Part shown: positions 44,688 to 54,120 of the stretch, in pieces
Numbering within the stretch: the first letter of the stretch is position 1
Layout of the letters: each line of letters starts with the position of its first letter
Assembly: GCA_016839055.1 (NCBI GenBank)
Contig: JAEKNX010000021.1
Coordinates: forward strand, 1-64,000
From: Spirochaetales bacterium
Lineage (GTDB): Bacteria > Spirochaetota > Spirochaetia > UBA9216
DNA length: 64,000 nucleotides
Direction of reading: 5' to 3'
Made by a program: the position numbers and the translations under genes
The notes under the pieces: model-generated
Database searches by the model: none
Seen by the model: only the letters and a program-made list of their open reading frames with translations
Told to the model about the DNA's origin: nothing

Positions 44688-45527
44688 TTATTCCTCTGTT
44701 GCAAGTGAAGGATAGAATGCGGCTTTACCAAGCTTTTTCTTCTTCTCATCCCATTCTTTGAGAATAAGCATTGCCTCATTAGCTGCCTGGCAAGCCTTCT
44801 TCTCTCCACCCTTGTCACCCCATTCATCTGTTACCCTGTTTGAGATAACTGATAGAACGGCACCCATTCTCATTCCGTGAATATATCCGACTACATACTG
44901 ACCGGCAGTATCCATGTCAATATTCGTTACACCGGCCTGTTTTAGATCAGGGATAATCTTCTCCGCCCATGAAGGCCAGTATCCGCCTTCAGATAATGGA
45001 CGTCCCTGTCCGATATAGAAGGATCCTACTGTATAGACGAGGCCGAAGCCATAGGTAAACCCAAGCCTGTTGCAGGCTTCAGCTAGTGCCATTACGACTT
45101 CATGATCAGCGAAAGCCGGAAACTCCTTCTCAACATACCAGTCTGAAGTACCATCTTTTCGTACTGCCGATACTGGAATGATCAAATCACCGCAGTTGAA
45201 TTTTTCGGTAATACTGCCGGTAGTACCAACCCTGATACAGGTGTCTGCACCAATCTCATTTAACTCATGTATGCAGATCTCGGCTCCCGGACATCCGATA
45301 CCTGTCGAGGTTGCGGCTATATCCATTCCCTTATATTTCCCATTAAGGGTACGATATTCCCTGTAATTGGCAACTTCCTTCCATTCATCCCAGTATTCGG
45401 CTATCTTCTCGGTTCTGCCGGGATCACCCGGAATGATTACATAACGGGGCACATCGCCCTCTTCACATCGAATATGGTACATTGCCTTTCCCGATTTAGG
45501 CGCACTTGCTAAATTCTTTTCTTCCAT
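44688..45527 (-). CDS. Nucleoside phosphorylase, uridine phosphorylase-like
   Basis: This 279-aa enzyme is in the PNP/UDP phosphorylase family 1. It splits a nucleoside with phosphate to a base and a sugar 1-phosphate. Phosphate-binding GDPGR is at 34-38, and VGTTGS near 100 is the second phosphate loop. The GQGR stretch (Q174, R176) corresponds by eye to the Q-x-R uracil-binding pair of uridine phosphorylase. The ribose-binding motif, normally MEM/MES, reads NIDMDTAG (202-209), so the usual glutamate is D206. This change could shift sugar preference. AGGAGGA precedes the start. The sugar 1-phosphate would go to phosphopentomutase, encoded in the divergent operon. Confidence 0.87.
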   Translation of the reverse strand: MEEKNLASAPKSGKAMYHIRCEEGDVPRYVIIPGDPGRTEKIAEYWDEWKEVANYREYRTLNGKYKGMDIAATSTGIGCPGAEICIHELNEIGADTCIRVGTTGSITEKFNCGDLIIPVSAVRKDGTSDWYVEKEFPAFADHEVVMALAEACNRLGFTYGFGLVYTVGSFYIGQGRPLSEGGYWPSWAEKIIPDLKQAGVTNIDMDTAGQYVVGYIHGMRMGAVLSVISNRVTDEWGDKGGEKKACQAANEAMLILKEWDEKKKKLGKAAFYPSLATEE

Positions 45528-45554
45528 TTCATCCTCCTGTAAATGACAAATAGG

Positions 45555-45983
45555 TTACTGTAATCCGGGGCCGTCGCCCTCTTCCCATGCGAAAACTTCC
45601 CAGATATTGCCGCTGTTGTCTTTAAAGTAGGCGGCCCGGGCTCCCCATGGATAGGTAGTCGGTTCAGAGATAAATTTTACTCCCCGACTCTTTATCTCGG
45701 TGCATATATCATCGACATCCTGGTTCAGCGGAACCTTAACCGCAAGCATAAAATGCGAGCCGAACTCACCTAATTCTTCCTTGGGAATAGCGGCATATAC
45801 ACCTTCTTCATTCCATAGAGTAACGGCGGTTCCGTTAAAGTTGAATTCTACATATCCGGGCTGTCTTCTTATAATCTCAAAATCAAGTTTTTCTACATAG
45901 AACTTTATTGATTCCTCAAAATCCCGAACAAAGAGGCAAATATCGTTCAGATTCCTCATCTTTTCCAGTTTCATTTCATCCAC
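45555..45983 (-). CDS. VOC/glyoxalase-family protein
   Basis: This 142-aa protein has two beta-alpha-beta-beta-beta units of the vicinal oxygen chelate fold (LNDICLFVRDFEESIKFYVE and a second half ending in KDNSGNIWEVF). Members include glyoxalase I, bleomycin-resistance and epimerase-type proteins. Sugar-aldehyde metabolism creates methylglyoxal, so a detoxifying role in this operon is reasonable, but specific catalytic residues are not certain. It lies 27 bp before the phosphorylase gene. Confidence 0.82.
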   Translation of the reverse strand: MDEMKLEKMRNLNDICLFVRDFEESIKFYVEKLDFEIIRRQPGYVEFNFNGTAVTLWNEEGVYAAIPKEELGEFGSHFMLAVKVPLNQDVDDICTEIKSRGVKFISEPTTYPWGARAAYFKDNSGNIWEVFAWEEGDGPGLQ

Positions 45984-45987
45984 CTTT

Positions 45988-46743
45988 CTAAAATAGATTA
46001 TTTTTCAAGAGTTCCAGATCAACAAAATTCTTAAACCCCGAGGGAAACTTTTCACCTTTCAGCTTTGCATCAGGACCCGAGGGTTCACCGAGGCAGTTAA
46101 CCACCATATTGGCTGCATAGACATCCTCGTCTTCGGTGTAGGAGTTAACAGTAGCGGTGACATTCAGTCCTGCAGTCCTGGCAGCTGTTACCCCTATGTG
46201 GGAATCTTCGATGACATAACCCTCATTTGCTGAAATCCCAGCCTTGCTTATGGCTGAAAGGTATATTTCCGGATCCGGTTTCTTTTTACTCACCATATCA
46301 CCGGCAATCAGAAGATCAAACTTGATATCCGACAGCAGGCTCTTCATTACAGCCTTGGCGGAGTTCTCATTTGAGGTAGTACAGATTCCAAGATAAAGCC
46401 CTTCTTTATTGATCTCCTTCATCAGCCTTTTAACTCCCGGCCTGAGCGGAAGCTCGCCTGAGGTGATCAGCTCTACGAATATTTCCGTCTTTCGTTTATG
46501 AATTTTCCTTATTAATGCTTCGGCATCAGAGATATAGTCATTGCCCTTAAAATCAATTTTCTTCAGGTAAAATGCTATGCGTTCTTTCCCGCCGCCGGTC
46601 TGAAGAAGCGCGTGATACTCCTCCGCATTCCACTCGAATCCGAGGCCGAACTCGGCAAACGCCTTATTAAAAGCAACCCGGTGTCCGTCCCTCTCAGTAT
46701 CTACGATGACTCCGTCCATGTCAAAAAAAACAGCTTTAAGCAT
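45988..46743 (-). CDS. HAD-superfamily hydrolase, beta-phosphoglucomutase-like
   Basis: This 251-aa HAD phosphatase/mutase has DMDGVIVDTE at the N-terminus (nucleophile and acid aspartates), a helical cap domain, CTTSNE (motif II), KKKPDPEIY (motif III lysine) and EDSHIGVTAARTAG (motif IV). The CbbY/GPH branch contains sugar-phosphate phosphatases and beta-phosphoglucomutase. In this operon it may remove phosphate from a sugar phosphate before aldol cleavage or oxidation. ATG 46743 with GGGGGCTCG upstream is chosen; the frame from 46764 would overlap the aldolase gene too far. Confidence 0.88.
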   Translation of the reverse strand: MLKAVFFDMDGVIVDTERDGHRVAFNKAFAEFGLGFEWNAEEYHALLQTGGGKERIAFYLKKIDFKGNDYISDAEALIRKIHKRKTEIFVELITSGELPLRPGVKRLMKEINKEGLYLGICTTSNENSAKAVMKSLLSDIKFDLLIAGDMVSKKKPDPEIYLSAISKAGISANEGYVIEDSHIGVTAARTAGLNVTATVNSYTEDEDVYAANMVVNCLGEPSGPDAKLKGEKFPSGFKNFVDLELLKNNLF

Positions 46744-47623
46744 TCGAGCCCCCTTTCCCCTCACTTCCGAGGATTTTAATCCATTTAATAACGACAGCGG
46801 CGGAAGCGTCCATCTGAGACTGCATTAGTTTATTAGGATTATAAACAAGCGGCTTTTGGGCGGTAAAGGCCGCGGCGCCGTCTATCCATGCATATTTAAG
46901 TTCGGTTGAAACGTTATACTTCGAACCACCGGCTGCAATCAGACGCTTAACAATTCCTTCAGACAAACCAGTTCCACCGTGAATTACAAGAGGAAGCTCC
47001 ATTCCGGCCTCATCAGCCTTTGTCCTTATGGCTCTCATACGAGCAACATCAATCTTCGGGTTTTCGGTCTTATAAACACCGTGTGCCGTACCTATTGCCG
47101 GGGCAAGAAGATCAATGCCCGTTGCCTTTGAGAAGCTTATTCCGAGGTCCGGATCACAGAGCACAGAATCATTTTCGGCTACAATCACCTGATCTTCGAC
47201 TCCGCTTACCGTACCGAGTTCTCCCTCAACTGTAACACCGCCCTTTTCTCTAGCGTAATCTACAACCTCTTTGGTAATCCTGACATTGTCATCATATGGA
47301 TGGGAAGATGCATCAATCATTATGTTTGTATAACCTGCGTCGATACACCTTTTACAGAAATCAACGTCAGTACTGTGATCCAGATGAAGAACCACTGGAA
47401 TACCGGCCCTGGATGCAAGCTCGCGGTATGCGGCTGCGATTACCTCAGGCCCTATCATTTTTGCCGGAGACTCGGATGTCTGAATAATTACAGGGGCCTT
47501 AAGTCCGGCTGCCGCCTCTATTACTGCCTGCATCTGCATTATGCTTGTTATATTGAAGGCTCCGACGGCATATCCGCCCTTTGTTGCCTTATTGAGAATA
47601 TCTGATGCGCTTACTATACTCAT
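46736..47623 (-). CDS. Class II (zinc) aldolase, fructose-bisphosphate/tagatose-bisphosphate type
   Basis: This 295-aa TIM-barrel aldolase has HLDHSTD (catalytic aspartate and zinc histidine), the second zinc ligand region VEGELGTVSG, the AIGTAHGVYK histidine and the IHGGTGL zinc ligand. A phosphate-binding KYNVSTELK follows. It splits a ketose phosphate to dihydroxyacetone phosphate and an aldehyde. Because the operon has no deoxyribose-phosphate aldolase, this enzyme is a candidate for cleaving the nucleoside-derived sugar phosphate. It overlaps the HAD gene by 8 bp. Confidence 0.9.
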   Translation of the reverse strand: MSIVSASDILNKATKGGYAVGAFNITSIMQMQAVIEAAAGLKAPVIIQTSESPAKMIGPEVIAAAYRELASRAGIPVVLHLDHSTDVDFCKRCIDAGYTNIMIDASSHPYDDNVRITKEVVDYAREKGGVTVEGELGTVSGVEDQVIVAENDSVLCDPDLGISFSKATGIDLLAPAIGTAHGVYKTENPKIDVARMRAIRTKADEAGMELPLVIHGGTGLSEGIVKRLIAAGGSKYNVSTELKYAWIDGAAAFTAQKPLVYNPNKLMQSQMDASAAVVIKWIKILGSEGKGGSNA

Positions 47624-47640
47624 ATTCTAACCTCTATCTT

Positions 47641-48603
47641 TTAATCTTTGTCTAATACTTCGGGATTTACCACCGAAGAAGGTTTTCCGTTATCAAGAAA
47701 ATCAAGAATATTTCTGACTGCCTCGACGGCTACATTGAGTTTGCATTCCGGGGTAAGTGCCGCGGCATGCGGTGTCATTATAATATTATCTACCTTGCAG
47801 AGAGGATTATCCTTCTTTACCGGCTCATCTTCAAAGACATCCAGCCCGGCTCCCCGAAGCTGTCCACTGTTTATGCCTTCTATCAGGGCTTCTTCATTTA
47901 TAAGCCCGCCCCTCGAAGTATTTATTATATAGGAACCTTTCTTCATTAACGCAATTTCATCACTGCCTATGATATTCCTGGTAGATTTAATCAACGGCAA
48001 ATGAAGCGACAGGATGTCACAACTGCTTAAAAGGCTGTTAAGCTCTTTATGGCAGACATAGTCTTTATTAACTGCCATGTCTGTCATTACCGGATCAAAA
48101 AAATGAATCTTCATCCCGAAGACTGAGGTCATTTTTGCCACCATCTGTCCTATTCTTCCGAATCCGACTAGGCCAAGATTCTTTCCATTTAAATCGGTTC
48201 CCGTATCTGTATCACGCGAGGACCAGTTTCCGCTTTTTGTTTCCTTATTGAGCTTTACTATCTGCTTAAGCAAGCTGAACATCAGCGTCACAGTGTGCTC
48301 AGCCACCGACTTAGTGTTCGCAGACGGCGTGTTGCAGACAATAATTCCGTTATCAGTGGCTGACTCAACATCTACATTGTCAACACCTGTTCCAGTTCTT
48401 GAAATAAGTTTCATCTTGCCCGCACTGCTCAGCGTCTGTCTGCCGAGTTTTGTTGCTGTCCGCACGAGAACCGCGTCACAATCGGCAATTAAGCCTGCGA
48501 CGGTTTTCTCATCTGGAGACGGACTGAAGACCAGCTCGGCCCGCCCTTGCAAAAGAGCAAGAGCCTCATCCGGAACCTTCTGAGTAATCAGAACCCTTTT
48601 CAT
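47641..48603 (-). CDS. D-2-hydroxyacid dehydrogenase (phosphoglycerate dehydrogenase-like)
   Basis: This 320-aa NAD-dependent dehydrogenase has the Rossmann loop GLVGFGRIG near residue 148, the catalytic arginine in INTSRGGLIN, the glutamate in DVFEDEPV and the histidine in MTPHAAALT. It lacks the ACT regulatory domain of biosynthetic SerA, so it is the short catabolic-type form. It would oxidise or reduce a 2-hydroxy acid derived from a sugar acid. It shares a 4-bp overlap with the DapA-like gene, and pairing of these two enzymes is common in sugar-acid pathways. Confidence 0.9.
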   Translation of the reverse strand: MKRVLITQKVPDEALALLQGRAELVFSPSPDEKTVAGLIADCDAVLVRTATKLGRQTLSSAGKMKLISRTGTGVDNVDVESATDNGIIVCNTPSANTKSVAEHTVTLMFSLLKQIVKLNKETKSGNWSSRDTDTGTDLNGKNLGLVGFGRIGQMVAKMTSVFGMKIHFFDPVMTDMAVNKDYVCHKELNSLLSSCDILSLHLPLIKSTRNIIGSDEIALMKKGSYIINTSRGGLINEEALIEGINSGQLRGAGLDVFEDEPVKKDNPLCKVDNIIMTPHAAALTPECKLNVAVEAVRNILDFLDNGKPSSVVNPEVLDKD

Positions 48604-49490
48604 AAAACGTTCATCTTTTCAAAAAATGCTTTCATCTCTAATGACTGCTCAGCATTGACTGCTTCAAGCGGCTGCCGGGGCTCTCCGCCCTTGTAGCCTG
48701 TTATATTCATCGAAGCCTTAACTCCGGCAACTCCGTATTTACCTGAAACAGCCTGATTAAGCCTGAAAATTCGGTAGTGTTCTCTTACGGCAAGCTCACT
48801 GTTGCCGGTAACCACTGCTTCATGGAAATCGCAGCACAGCTCGGGAAGTGCATTTGCAAGAGATATAATACCGCCGACAGCGCCAAGGCTTAATGCCGAA
48901 TAATAAAAATTGGCTGAGCCTGCAAGAATATGAAAATCTTTTTCCTGTACAGCTGCAAGATAACCATTCATACCAGATGGAGAACTGTCTTTCATTCCGA
49001 TGATGTTCGGATGGTCGGCAAGCCGGGAAACGAGTGAATTAGAGAGCATTACACCTGAGGCAAAGCCGGGCGCATTATACAATAAAACAGGAACAGTCAG
49101 AGCATCCGCGATTAAAGAATAATATCTGTAGAGTACCTCATCATTCATTTTTTTTGCGAAATAATGAGGTGAGAGAACACTTATATAGTCAGATCCGAGC
49201 TCTATGGCTTTTTTTGAGAACTCTATTGTTTCCTTCACCGACTCGCGTGCAGTACCAGTCATCAAAACCTTACCCTTTTTGTTCACGACAAAGGTTTTAA
49301 TTACATCAAGCTGTTCAGATTCTGATAAGCTCATAAACTCGCCATTACTGCCGAGGGCTAAATAGCCCTTAAGTTCGGTCTCCCCGGCTTTCTGAAGGTT
49401 TTCAGCGAGCCAGTCGAGTCTTATTTCATCCTTCTCAAAGGGTGTTACAACCGGAGTAAATACTCCTGATAAATTTAATTTATGATTCAT
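48600..49490 (-). CDS. DapA/NAL-family aldolase or dehydratase
   Basis: This 296-aa class I lyase of the dihydrodipicolinate synthase/N-acetylneuraminate lyase family has GSNGEFMSL near residue 48, the tyrosine in VLLYNAPGF near 137 and the Schiff-base lysine in IGMKDSSPS near 165. Biosynthetic DapA is unlikely because the gene sits in a catabolic operon. The family includes 2-keto-3-deoxy sugar acid aldolases and 5-dehydro-4-deoxyglucarate dehydratase. It probably cleaves or dehydrates a keto acid made from the nucleoside sugar. AGGAGA precedes the start. Confidence 0.88.
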   Translation of the reverse strand: MNHKLNLSGVFTPVVTPFEKDEIRLDWLAENLQKAGETELKGYLALGSNGEFMSLSESEQLDVIKTFVVNKKGKVLMTGTARESVKETIEFSKKAIELGSDYISVLSPHYFAKKMNDEVLYRYYSLIADALTVPVLLYNAPGFASGVMLSNSLVSRLADHPNIIGMKDSSPSGMNGYLAAVQEKDFHILAGSANFYYSALSLGAVGGIISLANALPELCCDFHEAVVTGNSELAVREHYRIFRLNQAVSGKYGVAGVKASMNITGYKGGEPRQPLEAVNAEQSLEMKAFFEKMNVL

Positions 49491-49526
49491 TTAAATCTCC
49501 TGTGGAAAAAATTATTTGCATTACTT

Positions 49527-50420
49527 TTAAAGCACTTCTTTCTTGGAAGATGCCCAAAGCATTAAAATTGTTACGATATATGGAATCATCAGCACGAAGG
49601 ACGGCTCCCACTGAAGGACCTGAAATCTGATTCCAATAGCATCAGCAAGTCCGAAAAGCAGGCAGGCAAGCACAACAAACTTCGGGTTATTCCGACCGAA
49701 AGCTGCGGCACAAAGTGCAATATATCCTCTTCCCGCAGTCATGTTTTCAGTCCAGAAACCCTGGAGATTTGCTATAGATAAACAGGCCCCGCCGAGACCG
49801 GCGAGAAATCCAGATACTGCAAAACAGGCAATCTGTACCATATCAGTATTGATTCCGGCAGCCTTTACCGCTTCCTTATTTGCCCCGGTACCTCTTATGA
49901 TCAGCCCTATAGGCGTCCGGTACAGAACTATCCATGCGATTATCGCAATCAAAATTGAGAGATAAACCGGAAGGGTATAACCGGAAAAGATTGTATTTAA
50001 ATATGGAATATTTTCAATTATCGGCAAACTTATTGCCTTGAATGAAGGCACAGGACTCGCGGTAAATGAGCCTTTCATTCTGAATAATTCTTCAAGAATA
50101 AAAACCGTGATACCCCAAGCAAACAGGTTACCGCCTATACCGACAACAATTCCGTCACCCTTCAGTTTTACTATCAATAGACCGATTAGAAGCGCTAGCA
50201 TCATTCCGCCTATCCCGGCACCGATAAACCCCACCGCCAGAGACTGCGATAGAAAACCCGCTACAACCGCAACAAAAGTTCCGACAAGCATGCTTCCGTC
50301 TATTGCAATGTTCATCATACCGCAACTAGAAACGAAGGTTGCGCCCAGGGCGGCGAAAAGAAGGGGAACTCCCATTCGTATCGCGGCCGCTACTAATTCA
50401 ATATTTAATATTTCAGACAT
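49527..50420 (-). CDS. Nucleoside-type ABC transporter permease
   Basis: This 297-aa membrane protein is in the branched-chain amino acid/ribose permease superfamily, with about eight hydrophobic helices. Its NIAIDGSMLVGTFVAVVAGF start and GLIIRGTGANKEAVKAAGIN motif match the second permease of BmpA-linked nucleoside importers (YufQ/NupQ type). It lies 5 bp after the other permease. The two form the membrane channel for the importer. Confidence 0.9.
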   Translation of the reverse strand: MSEILNIELVAAAIRMGVPLLFAALGATFVSSCGMMNIAIDGSMLVGTFVAVVAGFLSQSLAVGFIGAGIGGMMLALLIGLLIVKLKGDGIVVGIGGNLFAWGITVFILEELFRMKGSFTASPVPSFKAISLPIIENIPYLNTIFSGYTLPVYLSILIAIIAWIVLYRTPIGLIIRGTGANKEAVKAAGINTDMVQIACFAVSGFLAGLGGACLSIANLQGFWTENMTAGRGYIALCAAAFGRNNPKFVVLACLLFGLADAIGIRFQVLQWEPSFVLMIPYIVTILMLWASSKKEVL

Positions 50421-50424
50421 AAAC

Positions 50425-51489
50425 CTATCCTTTCTTTTTGAATATCTTCAATGTTTGCAATGCGCCTTGAGACGCTATGAAGAAGATAATGAAGGCCTGA
50501 ATTATAGTTACAACTGATCTTGAGATATCGGTAAATCTCTCCATTCGCAGCAATCCAATCTTCAAAAAACCGAAGAGAAAAGAAGAGACTAGTATTCCCA
50601 TCGGTTGAAGACTTCCTAAAAGTGCTACAACCAGTCCGTCCCAGGCAATTCCGCTTGAGAACATACGGGTAAAAAAGGCCCCGTTGACTCCATATATTTC
50701 AACAAATCCTGCAATTCCAGCTACTGCTCCGGATATTCCCATCGAATAGATGATGGACCTCGGAGGCGAACCCCCACCGTATTTGAGAAATCTGGGATTA
50801 AAACCATGAGTCTTGATCCTGTATCCCAATGCGGTATATTTCATAACAAACCAGTAGATTAGTAGAATGATCACGGCGACGAAAAAGCCCGTATGCCAGG
50901 AATACCCGGGGATAATCTTGGAAAATATCGCAGATTCTGCAATATTATGGGTCGACAAAGTCTGACCGCCCATTGAAACATCCTGCCACATCTTGATAGT
51001 GAAAAAGTCAGTCAACAGCACTGCAATAAAGTTCATCAATAAACTTGTTATAAACTCGTTTACCGAAAAGAAGGCCTTCAGTAATGCAGGGATTAGAACC
51101 CATAGAAAACCTGCAGCGGCCGCAGTGACAAAACCTATAATCATTATCACAGGTCCGGGTAGTCCGACAAAGGTAAAACCGGCCCATGTTGCAAACAGAG
51201 CTCCTAAATACATCTGACCTTCCATCCCGAGGTTCCAGAGCCCGCCCTTTAACGAAAAGGAGGCTGAAACACCGAGAATCAATAGCGGAATCATCCACCT
51301 AAGAAGCGATGTGATTCCATTAGCACTGCCGAACACGCTTTTAACTATTGTTCCATAGACAGTCAGCGGATTATTCTTTGTAATAAGAATAAAAATTGCC
51401 GCAAAGAAAAGAGCAACAAGCAATCCTGCAACTGGTACAAGAATCGGCATCAGCCTTGAGCCCTTGGAATTATTCTTGATTAAACTCAT
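50425..51489 (-). CDS. Nucleoside-type ABC transporter permease
   Basis: This 354-aa membrane protein has about ten hydrophobic helices and GGLWNLGMEGQMYLGALFATW, LGYRIKTHGFNPRFLKYGG and a late GVNGAFFTRMFSSGIAWDGL stretch. It corresponds to the YufP/NupP-type first permease of purine or pyrimidine nucleoside importers. Its start overlaps the ATPase stop by 4 bp. Its unusual GGGS insertion near residue 240 is not seen in the other permease. Confidence 0.9.
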   Translation of the reverse strand: MSLIKNNSKGSRLMPILVPVAGLLVALFFAAIFILITKNNPLTVYGTIVKSVFGSANGITSLLRWMIPLLILGVSASFSLKGGLWNLGMEGQMYLGALFATWAGFTFVGLPGPVIMIIGFVTAAAAGFLWVLIPALLKAFFSVNEFITSLLMNFIAVLLTDFFTIKMWQDVSMGGQTLSTHNIAESAIFSKIIPGYSWHTGFFVAVIILLIYWFVMKYTALGYRIKTHGFNPRFLKYGGGSPPRSIIYSMGISGAVAGIAGFVEIYGVNGAFFTRMFSSGIAWDGLVVALLGSLQPMGILVSSFLFGFLKIGLLRMERFTDISRSVVTIIQAFIIFFIASQGALQTLKIFKKKG

Positions 51490-53015
51490 TTCGCAACCTC
51501 TTTTTGCAGACCTGCCATAAGGTATCCAATCTCATTTTCATCATATGGTTCTCCCGGGATTTCACCGACGATCTCACCCTCATACATAACAATCATTCTG
51601 TCCGATATATTCATAAGTTCCTGCAAATCCGCGGAAACAAGAAGGATAGCACAGCCTCGATCCCTGAGAGCAACAAGTTCTTTATGGATGAACTCTATAG
51701 CACCCATATCAACACCCCGGGTCGGCTGTGATATTAGCAATAACTGCGGTTCCCTCGACAATTCCCGTGCTATAACAACCTTCTGCTGGTTGCCTCCGGA
51801 CAGGGTCTTCAGGGTATAGTTGTGGTCGGGGATCTTGATTCTAAAGTCCTCGATCATTTTCTTTGAAAAATCAGCTATGCTTTTAAAACGAAAAAACAGC
51901 CCTTTTCCCCGTGAAAATTTTATATTTTCTAATCTCCCTGAGATAAGATTCTCCCAGAGGGACATTTCACTGCATAATCCGGTTTTTAACCGGTCTTCGG
52001 GGACATGGACAATTCCGATATCCATCCGGGATCTGATTGACCTATGTGTAAAATCATCGCCTTTAAAAAGCATCTGTCCCGTTTTTGCAGACCACATTCC
52101 AGCAAGTGCTTCTATTAACTCATGCTGTCCGTTGCCTTCGACTCCGGCGACCCCTACAATCTCTCCTGCTCTAACCTTCAGACTGAAATCTTTAACTGCA
52201 GGAAGATGCTGATTATCACTCACATTCAAATCAACGGTTTCAAGAACAACATCTCCGGGGACGGCTATCGTCTTCTCAACCTTCATCGAAACCTCACGAC
52301 CGACCATCAGGGTTGCTATCTCATGTTCTGTTATATCGTTATTAATAGCGTTACCGGTGATTTTTCCCTTACGCATGATTGTTATCGAATCAGCAACTTC
52401 CTTGACCTCACGCAGTTTATGACTGATAAATACAATTGCCTTTCCCGCCGCTGACCATTCTTTCATCATCTTGAAAAGAACAGTTGTTTCCTGCGGAGTC
52501 AAAATAGCTGTAGGCTCATCGAGAATAAGAATATCTACTTCTCTGAAAAGGGCCTTCAAGATTTCTACTCTCTGTTTGTCTCCTACCGAAAGATCCTGAA
52601 CAAGGACATCAATAGGAACATGAAGATTGTACTTCTCCATAAGCTGCTCTACTTTTTTCTTAGCTGCCTTCCCGTCAATAAAAACTCCATATTTAACAGG
52701 AGTGACTCCCATGATTATATTTTCCAGGGTAGTCAATGTGGGGATAAGCATGAAATGCTGATGAATCATGCCTATTCCCATGGATATTGCATCATTTGGA
52801 CTTTTTATTGTTACTAGTTCACCTTTTATACGTATCTCACCGGATGCTGGCTGAATCATGCCGTACAGACTCTTCATGAGGGTCGATTTACCTGCCCCGT
52901 TCTCACCAACCAGGGCCCTGATTTCACCCCGCTTAAGGCTGAAATCGACCTCTTCATTTGCAATAACACCGGGAAATACATTGGTTATTTTACTCATCTC
53001 TATAAAAAGATTCAT
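51486..53015 (-). CDS. Nucleoside-type ABC transporter, double ATPase
   Basis: This 509-aa protein has two fused ABC domains. The first has a full Walker A (GENGAGKST), DLSVGDKQRVEIL and DEPTAILTPQE. The second has a degenerate Walker A (GVEGNGQHELIEAL) but a good LSGGNQQKVVIAREL signature, so one site is probably poorly active, as is usual in RbsA/YufO-type ATPases. It energises import of the ligand bound by the BMP protein encoded 52 bp upstream. Confidence 0.95.
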   Translation of the reverse strand: MNLFIEMSKITNVFPGVIANEEVDFSLKRGEIRALVGENGAGKSTLMKSLYGMIQPASGEIRIKGELVTIKSPNDAISMGIGMIHQHFMLIPTLTTLENIIMGVTPVKYGVFIDGKAAKKKVEQLMEKYNLHVPIDVLVQDLSVGDKQRVEILKALFREVDILILDEPTAILTPQETTVLFKMMKEWSAAGKAIVFISHKLREVKEVADSITIMRKGKITGNAINNDITEHEIATLMVGREVSMKVEKTIAVPGDVVLETVDLNVSDNQHLPAVKDFSLKVRAGEIVGVAGVEGNGQHELIEALAGMWSAKTGQMLFKGDDFTHRSIRSRMDIGIVHVPEDRLKTGLCSEMSLWENLISGRLENIKFSRGKGLFFRFKSIADFSKKMIEDFRIKIPDHNYTLKTLSGGNQQKVVIARELSREPQLLLISQPTRGVDMGAIEFIHKELVALRDRGCAILLVSADLQELMNISDRMIVMYEGEIVGEIPGEPYDENEIGYLMAGLQKEVAK

Positions 53016-53067
53016 TTCTATCTACCTTAAGTAGGGAGAGGTATACCCCTCTCCCGTATTTCTGATT

Positions 53068-54078
53068 TTAGTCAATAATAATTTCACCGTTACCGATTTT
53101 CTTCTCAGTTTCGATAATCAGTTTTATCTGATCAGCTGTGTAACCATCAGCTTCGGTTGGAACCCAATGCATTCCGACATCTCCGGTTGAGATATTTCTT
53201 TCAACAATCTCACCACCGGTCCACTCACCGTTTCTGAGGCCTGCGATTATATCGTAGGTGGAAATTCCAAAGTCTACACCTGACTGTCCGATAACAGCCT
53301 TACCGTATCTAGGACGAAGATCCATGATTCCGGATAATCCGGTAATATATGCATTTCCATTCTCCTGACAAGCTTCAGCTACACCCCAGTCGGATTTCCC
53401 TGACCATCCGCAGATTACGTCATATCCCTGTGAAATGAGGCTTTTTCCGACTTCCTTTCCTTTTGCAGGATCTTCAAAACTTCCGACAACTGAGTAAATT
53501 GTCTCAACATCAGCACGAACAGATTTAGCGCCGTTTACATAGGCCGCATAAGCTTCCTGAGCATTGGGAATATCAAAACCTGCAGTGAAAGCAATCTTTC
53601 CTGTTTTTGTTCTCATTCCAGCCATGAGACCTGAAAGGTAATAAGCTTCAGCATCCTTGTATTTGATGGGTTGTACGTTTGCGCCTGGCTCATCGATAAC
53701 ACCGAAGATCATAGCGTATTTAACATTAGGATTCTCTTTGGCTGATGCGACAGCAGGTTTTACCAGGCCCTCAAAGACTGTTACAATGAGATCTGCACCC
53801 CATTCCTTCGTCATTGACCTGAAAACATCCTCATATTCCGATGCATCACGTGTTTCAATAATCTGAACCTTAACATCTTCAAAATCAGCTTCCGCCTTCA
53901 ATGCTCCCTCACAAAGTCTGTCAATCAGCCCCTGATCACCACGTCTTTGATCGAGAATTAATGCTACTTTAAGTCCATCATCACTCATCTTTTCCTGTGA
54001 GCCACTGGCCATTATACCGGCAGGTACTATAAGTACTGCTAATATTAATAATGCAAAAATCAATGCTCTCTTTTTCAT
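53068..54078 (-). CDS. BMP-family nucleoside-binding protein
   Basis: This 336-aa periplasmic binding protein has a signal peptide ending near MASGSQ, without a lipobox cysteine, then the BMP/PnrA two-lobed fold (KVALILDQRRGDQGLIDRLCEGA, YKDAEAYYLSGLMAGMRTK, GKIAFTAGFD). PnrA-type proteins bind purine nucleosides; related ones bind other nucleosides. The PnrA consensus GxxxDxSFN is replaced by DQRRGDQGLID, so ligand contacts differ. AGGAGG precedes the start. It is the recognition subunit of the importer downstream. Confidence 0.9.
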   Translation of the reverse strand: MKKRALIFALLILAVLIVPAGIMASGSQEKMSDDGLKVALILDQRRGDQGLIDRLCEGALKAEADFEDVKVQIIETRDASEYEDVFRSMTKEWGADLIVTVFEGLVKPAVASAKENPNVKYAMIFGVIDEPGANVQPIKYKDAEAYYLSGLMAGMRTKTGKIAFTAGFDIPNAQEAYAAYVNGAKSVRADVETIYSVVGSFEDPAKGKEVGKSLISQGYDVICGWSGKSDWGVAEACQENGNAYITGLSGIMDLRPRYGKAVIGQSGVDFGISTYDIIAGLRNGEWTGGEIVERNISTGDVGMHWVPTEADGYTADQIKLIIETEKKIGNGEIIID

Positions 54079-54120
54079 CGCATCCTCCTATAAATTAATC
54101 CGACTACTGCCGGATATATC

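Noticed and set aside
50038-50517. 159-aa plus-strand frame opposite two permease genes
   Set aside because: Antisense of membrane-segment codons; composition is typical of shadow frames.
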